Below, piece after piece: positions 25,643 to 34,558 of a stretch of DNA of 45,177 bases. Under the pieces are notes generated by a model. That model saw only the letters and a list, made by a program, of their open reading frames with translations. It was not told where the DNA came from and ran no database searches. The translations under genes and the position numbers were made by a program. How positions within the stretch are numbered: position 1 is the first letter of the stretch; every line of letters begins with the position of its first letter. Source of the stretch: Oscillospiraceae bacterium (GTDB lineage Bacteria > Bacillota > Clostridia > Oscillospirales > Oscillospiraceae); NCBI GenBank assembly GCA_021202795.1, contig JAJQCH010000082.1, forward strand, positions 1 to 45,177, read 5' to 3'.

Positions 25643-26623
25643 TCAGAAGTTTTGCGCCTCCAAAAGGGCGCATATATCCGCGCTGTGGGGGACGCGGGCG
25701 GCGGTGATTTTTTCCTCCATCTCCGGCAGAACGAAACGGCAGCCGGTCAGGGCCGTCTCCAGCCGGGCGGAAAGCTCCCATTCCATGGCGTCCGTCCAGA
25801 CGGAGCAGTGCCGGATGACGCCGTTTTCCGCGGCCAGCTCCAGCCCCAGCTCCCCCCAGGGCCAGCGCCCCTGACAGGAGACGTCAAAGGGCAGCCGGGG
25901 GCCAAAGCACCAGCCCCAGCTCTGGTTCCTCTGGAAAAAGCCGTGGATGGCAGCCTCATCCAGCCGCTCCGGCGGCACCGGCGTTATCGGCAGGCCGTAC
26001 ACTCTCCCGAAGGCCAGGGCCAGGGCCTCCCGCAGGGCGGGAACGGTGATGTCCGGCTGTATATCCGCCAGATTTACCACCCTGGCCCGGACGGAATCCA
26101 CCCCCTTGGCCTCAAGCTTGGCGGGGGAGGGGTTCAGGTACTGGCCCATTTTCTCCCTGTCCACCTGCACCAGCAGGGTGCCGTGGTGATAGGAGCGGCC
26201 ACGGTTGTGATAAAAGGCGCTGCCGGAAAATTTCTTTCCCGCCGCCGTCAGGTCGTTCCGGCCCGACAGAACCGCCGGGACGCCCAGACTCTGGCAGGCG
26301 GTCAGGATGACCTCCGTCTGCTTTTTCAGGTCATAGTCCGCCGTGGGGAGCAGAAAGGTGAAGTTCAGGTTTCCCAAATCATGGAACACCGCCCCGCCCC
26401 CGGAGAGGCGGCGGGCCAGGGTGCCGCCGTCCTCTTCCAGGCGGGACACCCGGCACTCCTTCCAGGCGTTCTGGTTCCGGCCAATGACCACCGTGTTCTG
26501 GTTCTGCCAGAGATATAAAATACACTCCCCCGGCTGAACCGTCTCCAAAAGCTGCTGCTCCACCGCCAGGTTGTAGTGGGGGTCGAAGCCGACCCCCTCA
26601 TACAGATACAGCCGCTCTGTCAT
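25643..26623 (-). CDS. lplA: Lipoate-protein ligase A
   Basis: The 326-residue enzyme activates free lipoate with ATP and attaches it to the lysine of GcvH. Motifs: RRLSGGGAVFHDLGNLNFTF near residue 90, the catalytic-lysine region NDLTAAGKKFSGSAFYHNRG, HHGTLLVQVD and QYLNPSPAKLEAKGVDSV, plus a small C-terminal accessory domain. It overlaps gcvPB by four bases. With no lipA or lipB in view, the operon appears built to use scavenged lipoate. Confidence 0.92.
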   Translation of the reverse strand: MTERLYLYEGVGFDPHYNLAVEQQLLETVQPGECILYLWQNQNTVVIGRNQNAWKECRVSRLEEDGGTLARRLSGGGAVFHDLGNLNFTFLLPTADYDLKKQTEVILTACQSLGVPAVLSGRNDLTAAGKKFSGSAFYHNRGRSYHHGTLLVQVDREKMGQYLNPSPAKLEAKGVDSVRARVVNLADIQPDITVPALREALALAFGRVYGLPITPVPPERLDEAAIHGFFQRNQSWGWCFGPRLPFDVSCQGRWPWGELGLELAAENGVIRHCSVWTDAMEWELSARLETALTGCRFVLPEMEEKITAARVPHSADICALLEAQNF

Positions 26624-28023
26624 GCCTCTTCCCAGCGAAGGACGGGGTTTCTGGAGGCCCGCACCTCGTCCGGGCGGCCAATCTGGGCGTGATGGGGTGC
26701 GGCGCGCATATAATCCGGGTCTTTGTACCCCAGGTCGTAGAGCTTGCGGAATATCTCCGCCGCCCAGTCCAGGGTCTCCTTGCTCTCCGTCTCTGTCGGC
26801 TCCAGCATCAGGGCCTCGTGGACGATCAAGGGGAAGTACATGGTGGGCGGGTGCATCCCGTAGTCGATGAGGGATTTTGCCACGTCTAGGGCGGAGACAC
26901 CGGTAGCCTTTTTATACGGCCCCAGATCCAGCACAAACTCGTGCATACACACCCGGTCATAGGCGGGCTGGAAGGTACCCTTGATTTTCTCCATGAGGTA
27001 GTTGGCGTTCAGCACCGCGTTTTGAGCCGCCTCCGGGATGCCCTCCCGGCCCAGGCTCATGAGGTAGGTCAGCGCCCGAACCACAATCAGGAAGTTTCCC
27101 TGGAAAGAGCGCACCTGGATATGACCCGGCTCCTCCGCCAGGGCGGAGCGGGGCAGAAACTCCGCCAGAAAGGCTTTGCAGCCCACGGCGCCCGCCCCCG
27201 GCCCGCCGCCGCCGTGGGGGGTGGCGAAGGTCTTGTGCAGGTTCATGTGGATGCAGTCGAAGCCCATGTCTCCGGGCCGCACCACCCCCATGACCGCGTT
27301 CAGGTTGGCCCCGTCGTAATAGCACAGGCCCCCGGCCTGATGCACCAGGCGGGTGATCTCCAGAATATTTTCGTCAAAAAGGCCCACGGTGTTGGGGTTT
27401 GTGAGCATAAGCCCGGCGGTGTCCTCTCCCAGCACGGCCTTCAGGGCCTCGATGTCCACGCACCCGTCCGGGGCGGAGGGGACGTTCACCACCTGGTAGC
27501 CGCACATGGCGGCGGTGGCGGGGTTAGTGCCGTGGGCGGAATCGGGGATAATGATTTTCCTGCGCCCTGTGTCTCCCCGGCTGTCGTGGTACTGCTTAAT
27601 CAGCAGCACCCCGGTGAACTCCCCGTGGGCTCCGGCGGCGGGCTGGAAGGTCATGGCGTCCATGCCGGATATTTCGCAGAGATAGCGGGACGCGGTGTCC
27701 AGTACCTCCCGGCAGCCCTGCACCGCGCTCTCCGGGGCCAGGGGGTGTATGTCGGTGAAGCCCTCCAGGGCGGCCATGTCCTCGTCGATACGGGGGTTAT
27801 ATTTCATGGTGCAGGAGCCAAGGGGGTAGAAACCGCAGTTGACCCCGTGTACCTGCTGGTTCAGGGCTGTATAGTGGCGGGACAGATCCACCTCGCTGAC
27901 CTCCGGCAGGGCGGGGGGCGTCTGCCGCGCAAAGCCCTCCGGCAGGGAGACATAGTCCACATCGCACTTGCCCAGAATGTCGCACCGGCGGCCTGCGACG
28001 CTTTTTTCAAATATCAGCTTCAT
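26620..28023 (-). CDS. gcvPB: Glycine dehydrogenase (decarboxylating) subunit 2
   Basis: The 467-residue protein is the PLP-binding half of the two-chain P protein. It has YPLGSCTMKYNPRIDED near residue 65, the SAHGTNPATAAMCGY segment near 165, and the PLP lysine in HMNLHKTFATPHGGGGPGAG near 255. With GcvPA it decarboxylates glycine and passes the aminomethyl group to lipoyl-GcvH. It overlaps gcvPA by four bases (ATGA), which fits equal production of the two subunits. Confidence 0.95.
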   Translation of the reverse strand: MKLIFEKSVAGRRCDILGKCDVDYVSLPEGFARQTPPALPEVSEVDLSRHYTALNQQVHGVNCGFYPLGSCTMKYNPRIDEDMAALEGFTDIHPLAPESAVQGCREVLDTASRYLCEISGMDAMTFQPAAGAHGEFTGVLLIKQYHDSRGDTGRRKIIIPDSAHGTNPATAAMCGYQVVNVPSAPDGCVDIEALKAVLGEDTAGLMLTNPNTVGLFDENILEITRLVHQAGGLCYYDGANLNAVMGVVRPGDMGFDCIHMNLHKTFATPHGGGGPGAGAVGCKAFLAEFLPRSALAEEPGHIQVRSFQGNFLIVVRALTYLMSLGREGIPEAAQNAVLNANYLMEKIKGTFQPAYDRVCMHEFVLDLGPYKKATGVSALDVAKSLIDYGMHPPTMYFPLIVHEALMLEPTETESKETLDWAAEIFRKLYDLGYKDPDYMRAAPHHAQIGRPDEVRASRNPVLRWEEA

Positions 28024-29333
28024 TTCGACAGCACCTCCCTGACGATGGCGGCGGCCCGGTCAAGGGCCTGGCGGCTGGCCTTTTCCGTGGCGCACCACAA
28101 TATGCCCTCCGGCACAGGCAGACCGCCCAAAATCCCCTGGGCCTCCAGGGCGGACAATATCTCCTCCCGCCGGGGAGCGGTGGTGACGAATTCCTGGTAG
28201 AAGGGGCCGGGATATGCAAGCTCTATTCCGTCGATGGCGGTGAGGGTGTCTGCAAAATAATGCGCCTTCGCCATAGACTGCCGGGCGGCCTCCGCCAGTC
28301 CCTTCGGCCCCATAGCGGCCAGATACACGGCGGCGGTCAGGGCGCACAGGGCCTCGTTGGAACAGATGTTGCTGCTGGCCTTCTCCCGGCGGATGTGCTG
28401 CTCCCTCGCCTGGAGAGACAGGACAAAGCAGCGCTCCCCGGCGCTGTCAACCGTCTGGCCTACGATACGGCCCGGAAGGCGGCGCATATATTTTTTCGTG
28501 GTGGCCATAAAGCCCAGGTACGGCCCGCCGAAGCCAAGGGGCAGACCAAGGCTCTGCCCTTCACCCACGGCCACGTCCGCCCCCTGCTCCGCCGGGGTCT
28601 TTAAAACGCCCAGAGAGATGGGGTCGCAGCCCATGACGTACATGGCTCCGGCCTGATGGACAAGCCGGCCCAGGGCCTCCCCGTCCTCCAACAGCCCGAA
28701 GAAGTTGGGCTGCTGGACGTAGAAGCTGGCCACGTCCGGCCCCAGCATTTCTTCCAACGCTGCCGGGTCGGTCTTCCCGTCCTTCGCAGGGACAACCCGC
28801 AGCTCCTCTCCGGCCCCATAGCAATAGGTACGCATGGTGTTGATGGTGTCCGGGTGCGCGGCGGCGGAAATCAGGGTCACGCGGCGCTTTCTGTCCCGGC
28901 ACATCCCGGCGGCCTCCGCCGCGGCGGTGGCCCCGTCGTACACGGAGGCGTTGGAGACCTCCATGCCGGTGAGCTGGCAAATCATGGTCTGATACTCAAA
29001 GATGGACTGCAAAACCCCCTGGCTCATCTCCGCCTGATAGGGGGTGTAGGCGGTTAGAAACTCCTCCTTGGACGTGACGGAGCGGACGATGCTGGGGATG
29101 TAGTGGTCATAGGCCCCCGCTCCCCGAAGGATGGTGTCAAAGCGGGTGTTCTTCGCGGCCATAGCGGAAACGGCCCGGCGCACCTCCAGCTCTCCCATCC
29201 CCTCCGGGATGTCCAGCGGCTCGGTCAGGAGCATTTCCGCCGGCACGTCCCGGTACAGCTCCCGCCAGTCGCTCATCCCAAGGGCTTCCAGCATTTCCCG
29301 GCGCTGTGCGCCGGTAGAGGGCACATAGCTCAT
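28020..29333 (-). CDS. gcvPA: Glycine dehydrogenase (decarboxylating) subunit 1
   Basis: This protein of about 437 residues is the partner half of P protein without the PLP lysine. Recognisable parts are SYVPSTGAQRREMLEALG at the start, GAGAYDHYIPSIVRSVTSKE, TPYQAEMSQGVLQSIFEYQT and SNASVYDGATAAAEAA. I chose ATG 29333, giving the usual MSYVP start with GAGG six to ten bases upstream inside the end of gcvH; the track's 29354 start would overlap gcvH. Gap to gcvH is one base. Confidence 0.94.
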   Translation of the reverse strand: MSYVPSTGAQRREMLEALGMSDWRELYRDVPAEMLLTEPLDIPEGMGELEVRRAVSAMAAKNTRFDTILRGAGAYDHYIPSIVRSVTSKEEFLTAYTPYQAEMSQGVLQSIFEYQTMICQLTGMEVSNASVYDGATAAAEAAGMCRDRKRRVTLISAAAHPDTINTMRTYCYGAGEELRVVPAKDGKTDPAALEEMLGPDVASFYVQQPNFFGLLEDGEALGRLVHQAGAMYVMGCDPISLGVLKTPAEQGADVAVGEGQSLGLPLGFGGPYLGFMATTKKYMRRLPGRIVGQTVDSAGERCFVLSLQAREQHIRREKASSNICSNEALCALTAAVYLAAMGPKGLAEAARQSMAKAHYFADTLTAIDGIELAYPGPFYQEFVTTAPRREEILSALEAQGILGGLPVPEGILWCATEKASRQALDRAAAIVREVLSK

Positions 29334-29334
29334 A

Positions 29335-29724
29335 TCAGCCCTCGGCCTCCTCACATTCGGCGCAGAAGCTCTCGTATTCCTCCGCGCCCAGCAGATCCTC
29401 TGTGTCGCTTATGTTTTCCACCTTGATGAGCCACGCGTCGTAGGGATCCTGGTTTACCAGCTCCGGGCTGTCCAGCAGCGTCTCGTTCACGGCGCACACC
29501 ACCCCGGACACAGGGCTTACCAGGTCGCTGACCGCCTTGACGGACTCGATGTCCCCGAAGGGTTCCCCGGCTTGGGCCTCGTCCCCCTCCTGGGGGAGAT
29601 TGATGAACACCACGTCGCCCAGAGAGTGCTGGGCATAGTCAGAGATGCCGACGACGGCCACGCCGTCCTCCATGCGAAGCCACTCGTGGCTTTTGGAATA
29701 TTGCAGTTCAGAGGGGAAGTTCAT
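29335..29724 (-). CDS. gcvH: Glycine cleavage H protein
   Basis: This 129-residue lipoyl carrier shuttles the aminomethyl group between P, T and L proteins. It shows YSKSHEWLRMEDGVAVVGIS, GDVVFINLPQEGD and the lipoylation site in GDIESVKAVSDLVSP (lysine near residue 62), followed by VNETLLDSPELVNQDPY. Length and motifs are normal. ATG 29724 is preceded by AAAGGAGACCAAAACC. Confidence 0.96.
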   Translation of the reverse strand: MNFPSELQYSKSHEWLRMEDGVAVVGISDYAQHSLGDVVFINLPQEGDEAQAGEPFGDIESVKAVSDLVSPVSGVVCAVNETLLDSPELVNQDPYDAWLIKVENISDTEDLLGAEEYESFCAECEEAEG

Positions 29725-29765
29725 GGTTTTGGTCTCCTTTATAATAAATAGTAATAGTGATTTGT

Positions 29766-32339
29766 TTAAAATCCGATTTTGCTAATGAATGATTCCAATG
29801 CGGCGTCAAATTCCGGGCCGTCGAAGCAGTAGCGCATTTTCGTAAAGCCCTCCCGCAGGCGGGATACGTCCTGGGATACGTCCCGGTTTCGCAAAATGCA
29901 GTCCGCCATCAGAGAGGCCAGGACGTCAAATTCCTGGAAGCCGAAGCCGAAGCGGGTCATCTCGCTGACGCCCATGCGCAGGGCGCCGGAGGCGGTGAAG
30001 CCCTCCTCGTCCGGGGTGGCCTGGTAGTTCACGATGATGTTGTTCTCCTCCAGGCGGCGGGCCACGTCCGCCCCCGCTCCGTAGCCCACGGACACGATGA
30101 CCTGGTGGGTCTCGGTGTAGTCCATGGCCGGGTCTCCGGCCACGTCCAGCCCCTGGGCCTTCAGGGCTTTGGCGAAGTGCTTGGCGTTTGCGATAACGGC
30201 GGACTGATACTCGTCCCGGAAGGCGCTCATCTCATAGGCGGCCATCAGCAGGCCAAGCTGGGTACCCAGGTGATGGTTGGACACGCTGCCGGGGAAGGCC
30301 CGGCTCTCGATGGTCTCCCACAGGCCGTATTTCAGCTCCTCCTTCTCATAGTTCACGGCGATCACGCCCCGCTGGGGGCCAAAGAAGGTCTTGTGGGTGG
30401 AGCCGGTGACGATCTCCGCCCCGTCCGCGAAGGGATCCTGGAAATGCGGCCCGGCAATGCCAAGCACATGAGCCATGTCGTACATGATGGTGGCGGGGAT
30501 ATTCTGCTCGTCCAGGAATCGGCGTATTTCCGCCACCGGCTCCTTCCGTAGCACCATGCGCTTGCCGAAGATGATAAGCTCCGGGCGATACTCGTCGATG
30601 ACCTTTTTGGTCTCCTCCACGTCGATTTTGTATATATCGTCCTTACAGACCGGGAAGTTCACCACGGCGCTCCGCTCCGTCACCGGGTCGATGGCGATAT
30701 AATCATGGAGCGCCCCCATAGGCTGGGCGGACAGATGGCCGCCCTTGATGATGTGGTTATTCAGCACATAGCCCAGGCGCTGGGGAGTGTGCTTTTTGTC
30801 CAGGCGGTTTTTCCAGTCCATCAGGGCGGAAAAGACCACGGTGTTGGCCATCTGGCCGCTGGTGGCGCGGGTCTCCACCTGGGTACAGCCGAAATACTGC
30901 CGCAGCTCCTCTGCCAGAAGCTGCTCCACCTCGTCGATGAAGCCGGTACCCTGGTAATAGAATATGTCCTTGTCGTAGAAGGATTTGATCTTTTTATGCT
31001 CCGCATACCGGCAGGAGGGGTCGGAGGCGGAGAACATCTGCACCGCCCGGCTGGGGGTGTTTTCCGAGGGAATCAGGTTCACGCACAGCTTCTGCCGCCA
31101 GAGGTGGTTTTCCTCCGCCCGCTTCAGCAGGGCCACGGCCCGCGTTTCGCCGCTCTCCTCAGCCGTTTCCCGTCCGGCCAGCTCTACGCCGTAAAGGATG
31201 GGCCGGGCAAAGGGAGGCGCGTCCGTCCGCAGATGACAGGCGGGAACGACGGCCCGCACCCGCTTGCCCCGGATGTCCACCTCCACGATGTCGTCCTCCA
31301 GCACGTCGCTGGCGATATAGGCGAGACCAATGGCCCGCTTGGCGGTGTCCTCGGTGATGACGGTCTCCAGGCCCTCTCCCTCGGAGCGGTAATAGGGTAC
31401 CATGGTGCCGCTCGTCACCCAGCCGATCTGCTCGCCGTCCCGGTATACCGGCATACCGGCCCGCATGACGCCCCGGTCGATCAGGGCGATGGGGCGTATG
31501 CTCCTGGGCAGGTCGGCCATGTCGGAGAAATCCCGGTTCTGGATGCGGCAGAAGGCTTTGTTCTGGGCCTCCAGGGCCGCCCGGCCTATGTAATCTCCCT
31601 TCTGGGGAGAGAAGCTGACGGCGAATTTCGCAAGCGATACGGCAAAAATCGGCATGGGCTGACCGTCCGGGTCAAGGCCCATCTCATGACCGTACAGCGG
31701 CATTCCCGCCTCCAGGCGCAATGTGTCCCTGGCTCCCAGACCGGCGGGCTTTGCGCCCAGCTCGCACAGCCGATTCCACAGCCACGCACCGTCCTCCGAG
31801 GGGACGTACAGCTCATAGCCCAGCGGCTCTCCCGTATAGCCCGTGCGGGCGGCCCGGACGGTGTGTCCCTCCAGGGTAACGGTACCCAGGGCGTTTTTCA
31901 TCGGCTCCGTAATAGCCGCGCCGCTGGACAACGTCAGCAGCAGTTCCTTGCTTTTCGGCCCCTGAAGGGCGATGGCCGCCCACTGGGACGTGATGTTCGT
32001 GATGGTGCAGTTATAGCCCGGTAGCGCCGCCGTCAGATGGGCCAGATCCTTTTCTGTGTTGGCGGCGTTCACCACCAGCAGAAAACGCTCTGCCTCAAAG
32101 CGATAGAGATACGCGTCGTCCACCGCGCTGCCGTCGGGGGCGGGAATGATGCAGTACTGGGCCTTTTCCAGATCCAGGCCCGCCACATTGCTGGTCAGGA
32201 CGTGCTGCAAAAAGGCCACCTGTCCGGCCCCTCGATCAGAAGCCTCCCCATGTGGGACACGTCGAACAGGGAGCAGAAGTGCCTGGTGTAAAGATGCTCG
32301 GTAATGATGCCGGTGGGGTACTGGATGGGCATTTCCCAC
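29766..32339 (-). CDS. GcvT (C-terminal most of it) fused to serine hydroxymethyltransferase
   Basis: This long frame encodes most of aminomethyltransferase (GcvT, from VAFLQHVLTSNVAGL onward), then without a stop a whole SHMT. The GcvT part has IPAPDGSAVDDAYLYRFE, ARTGYTGEPLGYELYVP, LGARDTLRLEAGMPLYGHEM and IGWVTSGTMVP. The SHMT part starts near ETRAVALLKRAEENH and has CVNLIPSENTPSRAV, ETRATSGQMANTVVFSALM and the PLP lysine in GSTHKTFFGPQRGVIA; it is divergent from classical GlyA. GcvT yields methylene-THF from GcvH-bound aminomethyl; SHMT joins methylene-THF and glycine to serine. The true GcvT N-terminus is in another frame (32195-32413), so the first residues of this ORF (MGNAHPVPHRH...) are spurious. 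Clean break near 32216-32228. Confidence 0.85.
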   Translation of the reverse strand: MGNAHPVPHRHHYRASLHQALLLPVRRVPHGEASDRGAGQVAFLQHVLTSNVAGLDLEKAQYCIIPAPDGSAVDDAYLYRFEAERFLLVVNAANTEKDLAHLTAALPGYNCTITNITSQWAAIALQGPKSKELLLTLSSGAAITEPMKNALGTVTLEGHTVRAARTGYTGEPLGYELYVPSEDGAWLWNRLCELGAKPAGLGARDTLRLEAGMPLYGHEMGLDPDGQPMPIFAVSLAKFAVSFSPQKGDYIGRAALEAQNKAFCRIQNRDFSDMADLPRSIRPIALIDRGVMRAGMPVYRDGEQIGWVTSGTMVPYYRSEGEGLETVITEDTAKRAIGLAYIASDVLEDDIVEVDIRGKRVRAVVPACHLRTDAPPFARPILYGVELAGRETAEESGETRAVALLKRAEENHLWRQKLCVNLIPSENTPSRAVQMFSASDPSCRYAEHKKIKSFYDKDIFYYQGTGFIDEVEQLLAEELRQYFGCTQVETRATSGQMANTVVFSALMDWKNRLDKKHTPQRLGYVLNNHIIKGGHLSAQPMGALHDYIAIDPVTERSAVVNFPVCKDDIYKIDVEETKKVIDEYRPELIIFGKRMVLRKEPVAEIRRFLDEQNIPATIMYDMAHVLGIAGPHFQDPFADGAEIVTGSTHKTFFGPQRGVIAVNYEKEELKYGLWETIESRAFPGSVSNHHLGTQLGLLMAAYEMSAFRDEYQSAVIANAKHFAKALKAQGLDVAGDPAMDYTETHQVIVSVGYGAGADVARRLEENNIIVNYQATPDEEGFTASGALRMGVSEMTRFGFGFQEFDVLASLMADCILRNRDVSQDVSRLREGFTKMRYCFDGPEFDAALESFISKIGF

Positions 32340-32413
32340 CCGCCGAAGTCCACCATGGTGGCTCCTGCCGCCACATGGGTGTCATAAAGCTGCGTGCGTT
32401 TCAATTCGCTCAT
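32195..32413 (-). pseudogene. gcvT: N-terminal fragment of GcvT, out of frame with the rest
   Basis: This short frame encodes a correct GcvT beginning: KRTQLYDTHVAAGATMVDFG, GWEMPIQYPTGI and FDVSHMGRLLIEGPD, then runs into nonsense. The normal continuation VAFLQHVLT is in the next frame, one base short, so an apparent 1-nt deletion lies in GGACAGGTGG (minus strand). The start is excellent: GGAGGTCACGCT then ATG 32413, directly after the riboswitch terminator. It is either a real inactivating mutation, a sequencing error, or recoding; the rest of the gene is intact, which favours an error or a very recent change. Confidence 0.85.
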
Positions 32414-32438
32414 AGCGTGACCTCCTGACTATCTTATG

Positions 32439-32486
32439 ACAAAATAATAAAAGCGGAGACACCAAGCCCCTCGCTTGATGTCTCCG
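32439..32486 (-). terminator. Terminator of the glycine riboswitch expression platform
   Basis: On the minus strand GGAGACATCAAG and CTTGGTGTCTCC form a 12-bp stem followed by GCTTTTATTATTTTG. It lies between aptamer 2 and the gcvT start, so glycine binding should prevent its formation (an on-switch, as known for the class). Confidence 0.85.
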
Positions 32487-32652
32487 TTTCTTGACCTGAG
32501 AGATTCCCCGCCTGACGGCGGGTTGCTCCTTCGGTGTGCGGACGCCGCCAGTGGCGATCCGCCCTATTCAGAGTATCGTCCTGACCCAGTCCTTTTGCCT
32601 GAGAGCTGTTTATCCCCTTCGGCGCTGCGTTTTCCACAGTCTCTCCTGAGCC
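32480..32652 (-). promoter_or_regulatory. Tandem glycine riboswitch
   Basis: Two aptamers are visible on the minus strand. Aptamer 1 opens with CTCAGGAGAGACTG and closes with GCTCTCAGGCAAAAGGACTG; aptamer 2 opens with GGTCAGGACGATACTCTG and closes with CTCTCAGGTCAAGAAACGG. Both contain the conserved GCCGAAGGRG core. The short linker between aptamers is typical. It controls the whole glycine cleavage operon through the terminator that follows. Confidence 0.95.
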
Positions 32653-32708
32653 AATCATCCGAATCCATATGTATTTTTCAGTCCGCGTCCCCGCTTTCTT
32701 TAGCAAAA

Positions 32709-32737
32709 ATAATACCACTCATGAGAAAAAGTGTCAA
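32709..32737 (-). promoter_or_regulatory. Promoter of the glycine cleavage operon
   Basis: TTGACA, a 17-base spacer and TATTAT on the minus strand lie about 50 bases upstream of aptamer 1. Confidence 0.85.
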
Positions 32738-32795
32738 CAATAGATATATTAATGACGATTTTTTACAGTATCCTGGCATCTGAAAGGCTTTTTCA

Positions 32796-32825
32796 TTGAC
32801 AATATTTGTTATTCCGGCGTATAAT
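32796..32825 (+). promoter_or_regulatory. Promoter of the YbjN-like gene
   Basis: TTGACA at 32796 and TATAAT at 32820 are both perfect, with an 18-base spacer. The start codon is 36 bases downstream. Confidence 0.85.
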
Positions 32826-32860
32826 AGAGGCAATTTCAAAGAGAAGGAGCGCGAATCTCA

Positions 32861-33271
32861 ATGGCAGACTACAAAAAACTTTTCATGGAGTATATGGACG
32901 ATAAAGGAATCAAATATAAAAATGTAAAGGATTTCGTGGTGCAGGTGACATACAGCGGCGATCACCTGAAAACTATCCCTGTCTATGTATTCTTTGACAA
33001 GGACGGCGACCCTATGGTGAGCTTCAAGTGCTGGGAGATCGCTAACTTCAAGGAGAAGCCGGAAAAGGGCGTCGCGACCTGCAATGACCTGAACGCGGAG
33101 TATCGCTGGGTCAAATTTTATATCGACAAGGACAGCGACGTGATCTGCCAGGCCGACGCCTACGTGGATGAGGAAAGCTGCGGGGAGATCTGCCGGAAGA
33201 TGGTCAGCCGCGTCGTCAACATATCGGACGACGCCTATCCCGTTCTCATGAAGGCTCTTTGGGCGGACTGA
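32861..33271 (+). CDS. YbjN-like (type III chaperone-fold) protein
   Basis: This 136-residue soluble acidic protein has an alternating strand/helix pattern (VVQVTYSGDHLKTIPVYVFF, MVSFKCWEIANF, KGVATCNDLNAEYRWVKFYI) resembling the YbjN domain, related in fold to secretion chaperones. No enzyme residues are evident; a protein-binding or regulatory role is possible. The strong promoter and single-gene unit suggest it is well expressed. The family call is by pattern only. Confidence 0.6.
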   Translation: MADYKKLFMEYMDDKGIKYKNVKDFVVQVTYSGDHLKTIPVYVFFDKDGDPMVSFKCWEIANFKEKPEKGVATCNDLNAEYRWVKFYIDKDSDVICQADAYVDEESCGEICRKMVSRVVNISDDAYPVLMKALWAD

Positions 33272-33284
33272 GATTTAGAAAACG

Positions 33285-33317
33285 GGCTGCGACCTGTGGG
33301 CCGCAGCCTGTATTTTC
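33285..33317 (+). terminator. Intrinsic terminator after the YbjN-like gene
   Basis: GGCTGCG and CGCAGCC form a stem around a ten-base loop, followed by TGTATTTTC. It ends one base before the first possible ATG of the MFS gene, which argues for a later start there. Confidence 0.75.
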
Positions 33318-33338
33318 ATGGAAAAGGGTGTAAATGAG

Positions 33339-34532
33339 ATGAAAATAAAACCCCTGTCTCGGGGCATCGTCGGCACATTTTTAATGCTGCTCCTTGGATC
33401 CATGTATACATGGAGCTACTTTAAGGTGTCCCTGGGCGAAGCCTACCCGGTCTGGAGCCAGACCCAGCTTACGCTGAACTTCACCATCCTGATGATCTGC
33501 TTTTGCCTGGGCGGCCTGGTTGCCGGGAGTATGCTCAGCGGTTTGCGCAAGCCGCTTCAGGTATGCCTTGCGGCGGTTTTGATGGGCGTCGGTTTTTTCG
33601 GCGTCTCCCTTCTGCCGGAGAATCCGAACGCGGCCCTGTTTCAGATGTATATTTGCTATGGCGTGCTGACCGGGCTTGGCACGGGTATTGCCTATAATGC
33701 GGTGCTGTCCGGTATTCAGCCCTGGTTTCCCCAGGCCGCTGGCCTGATTTCCGGCGTTTTGCTGATGGGAATGGGCTTCGGCTCGCTGCTTCTGGGAAGC
33801 CTTGCCTCCGCAGCGCTGAAGGTGCTGTCCCTTTCAATGACCTTCCGCCTGTTTGGAATCGGTGCGCTGGCGCTTCTGCTGCTCTGCGCCCCGGTCATAC
33901 GGCCTCCTAGGCCGGAGGAGCTGACTGCCGCCGCTGAGGGGCATACGGCGGCCTCTGAGACATATTCCTATAAAACAAAGGAAATGCTGAAAAGGCCCAC
34001 CTTCTGGCTGTACTTTATATGGAACATCATGCTCTCCGCCGGGGGGATGCTGGTTATCAATTCCGCCTCCTCCATCTCTTTGTTTTACGGGCTGAGCGCC
34101 GTCATCGGCCTGGTGGTGTCGGTGTTTAATGGCCTGGGGCGGCTGGCCATTGGGGGCTGCATGGATCGCCTGGGATGGAAGAAGACTATGTATCTGAATA
34201 ACGGCATCCTGCTTTGCTCCGGGGTTCTTCTGCTGCTGGGAGACCGGGCGGAGGCCGGATTTGTCGTGCTGGCGGGAATGTTGGTCGTGGGTATTTGTTA
34301 TGGCGGCGGCATCACGATTTCCGCGTCCCTGATTCGTTCCCTGTACGGCCCGGAGCATTACGCCGCAAACTTCTCCGTCTGTAACCTCTGCGTCATTCCA
34401 GCTTCCATACTTGGCCCCATGATTTCCGCCAGCCTGCAGGACGGCTCCGGCGCCTATCTTTCCACCTTTGTGATGGTGCTGGTCATCGGTCTTGTGGCGC
34501 TGGGGCTGAACGTGTTTATCCGCAGACCATGA
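33339..34532 (+). CDS. MFS transporter, oxalate/formate antiporter-like (OFA) family
   Basis: This protein of about 397 residues has 12 membrane segments. N-terminal GSMYTWSYFKVSLGEAYPVW and GLGTGIAYNAVLSGIQPWFP (near residue 120), with GLISGVLLMGMGFGSLLLG, are typical of OFA-type major facilitators, which exchange carboxylates; the substrate is unknown. The second half has FNGLGRLAIGGCMDRLG, the usual MFS loop after helix 8. ATG 33318 in the track lies on the terminator tail; ATG 33339 has AAAAGGG ten bases upstream and begins MKIKPLSRGIVG. No own promoter was recognised. Confidence 0.85.
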   Translation: MKIKPLSRGIVGTFLMLLLGSMYTWSYFKVSLGEAYPVWSQTQLTLNFTILMICFCLGGLVAGSMLSGLRKPLQVCLAAVLMGVGFFGVSLLPENPNAALFQMYICYGVLTGLGTGIAYNAVLSGIQPWFPQAAGLISGVLLMGMGFGSLLLGSLASAALKVLSLSMTFRLFGIGALALLLLCAPVIRPPRPEELTAAAEGHTAASETYSYKTKEMLKRPTFWLYFIWNIMLSAGGMLVINSASSISLFYGLSAVIGLVVSVFNGLGRLAIGGCMDRLGWKKTMYLNNGILLCSGVLLLLGDRAEAGFVVLAGMLVVGICYGGGITISASLIRSLYGPEHYAANFSVCNLCVIPASILGPMISASLQDGSGAYLSTFVMVLVIGLVALGLNVFIRRP

Positions 34533-34558
34533 GCCAGGAGAATGGCCGGGAAAAATCA

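Noticed and set aside
32195-32240. Programmed frameshifting in gcvT
   Set aside because: There is no slippery heptamer, stop codon cue or stimulatory structure at the break; a deletion or sequence error is simpler.
33318-33338. ATG 33318 as the MFS transporter start
   Set aside because: It lies immediately after the terminator tail of the previous gene with no ribosome site.
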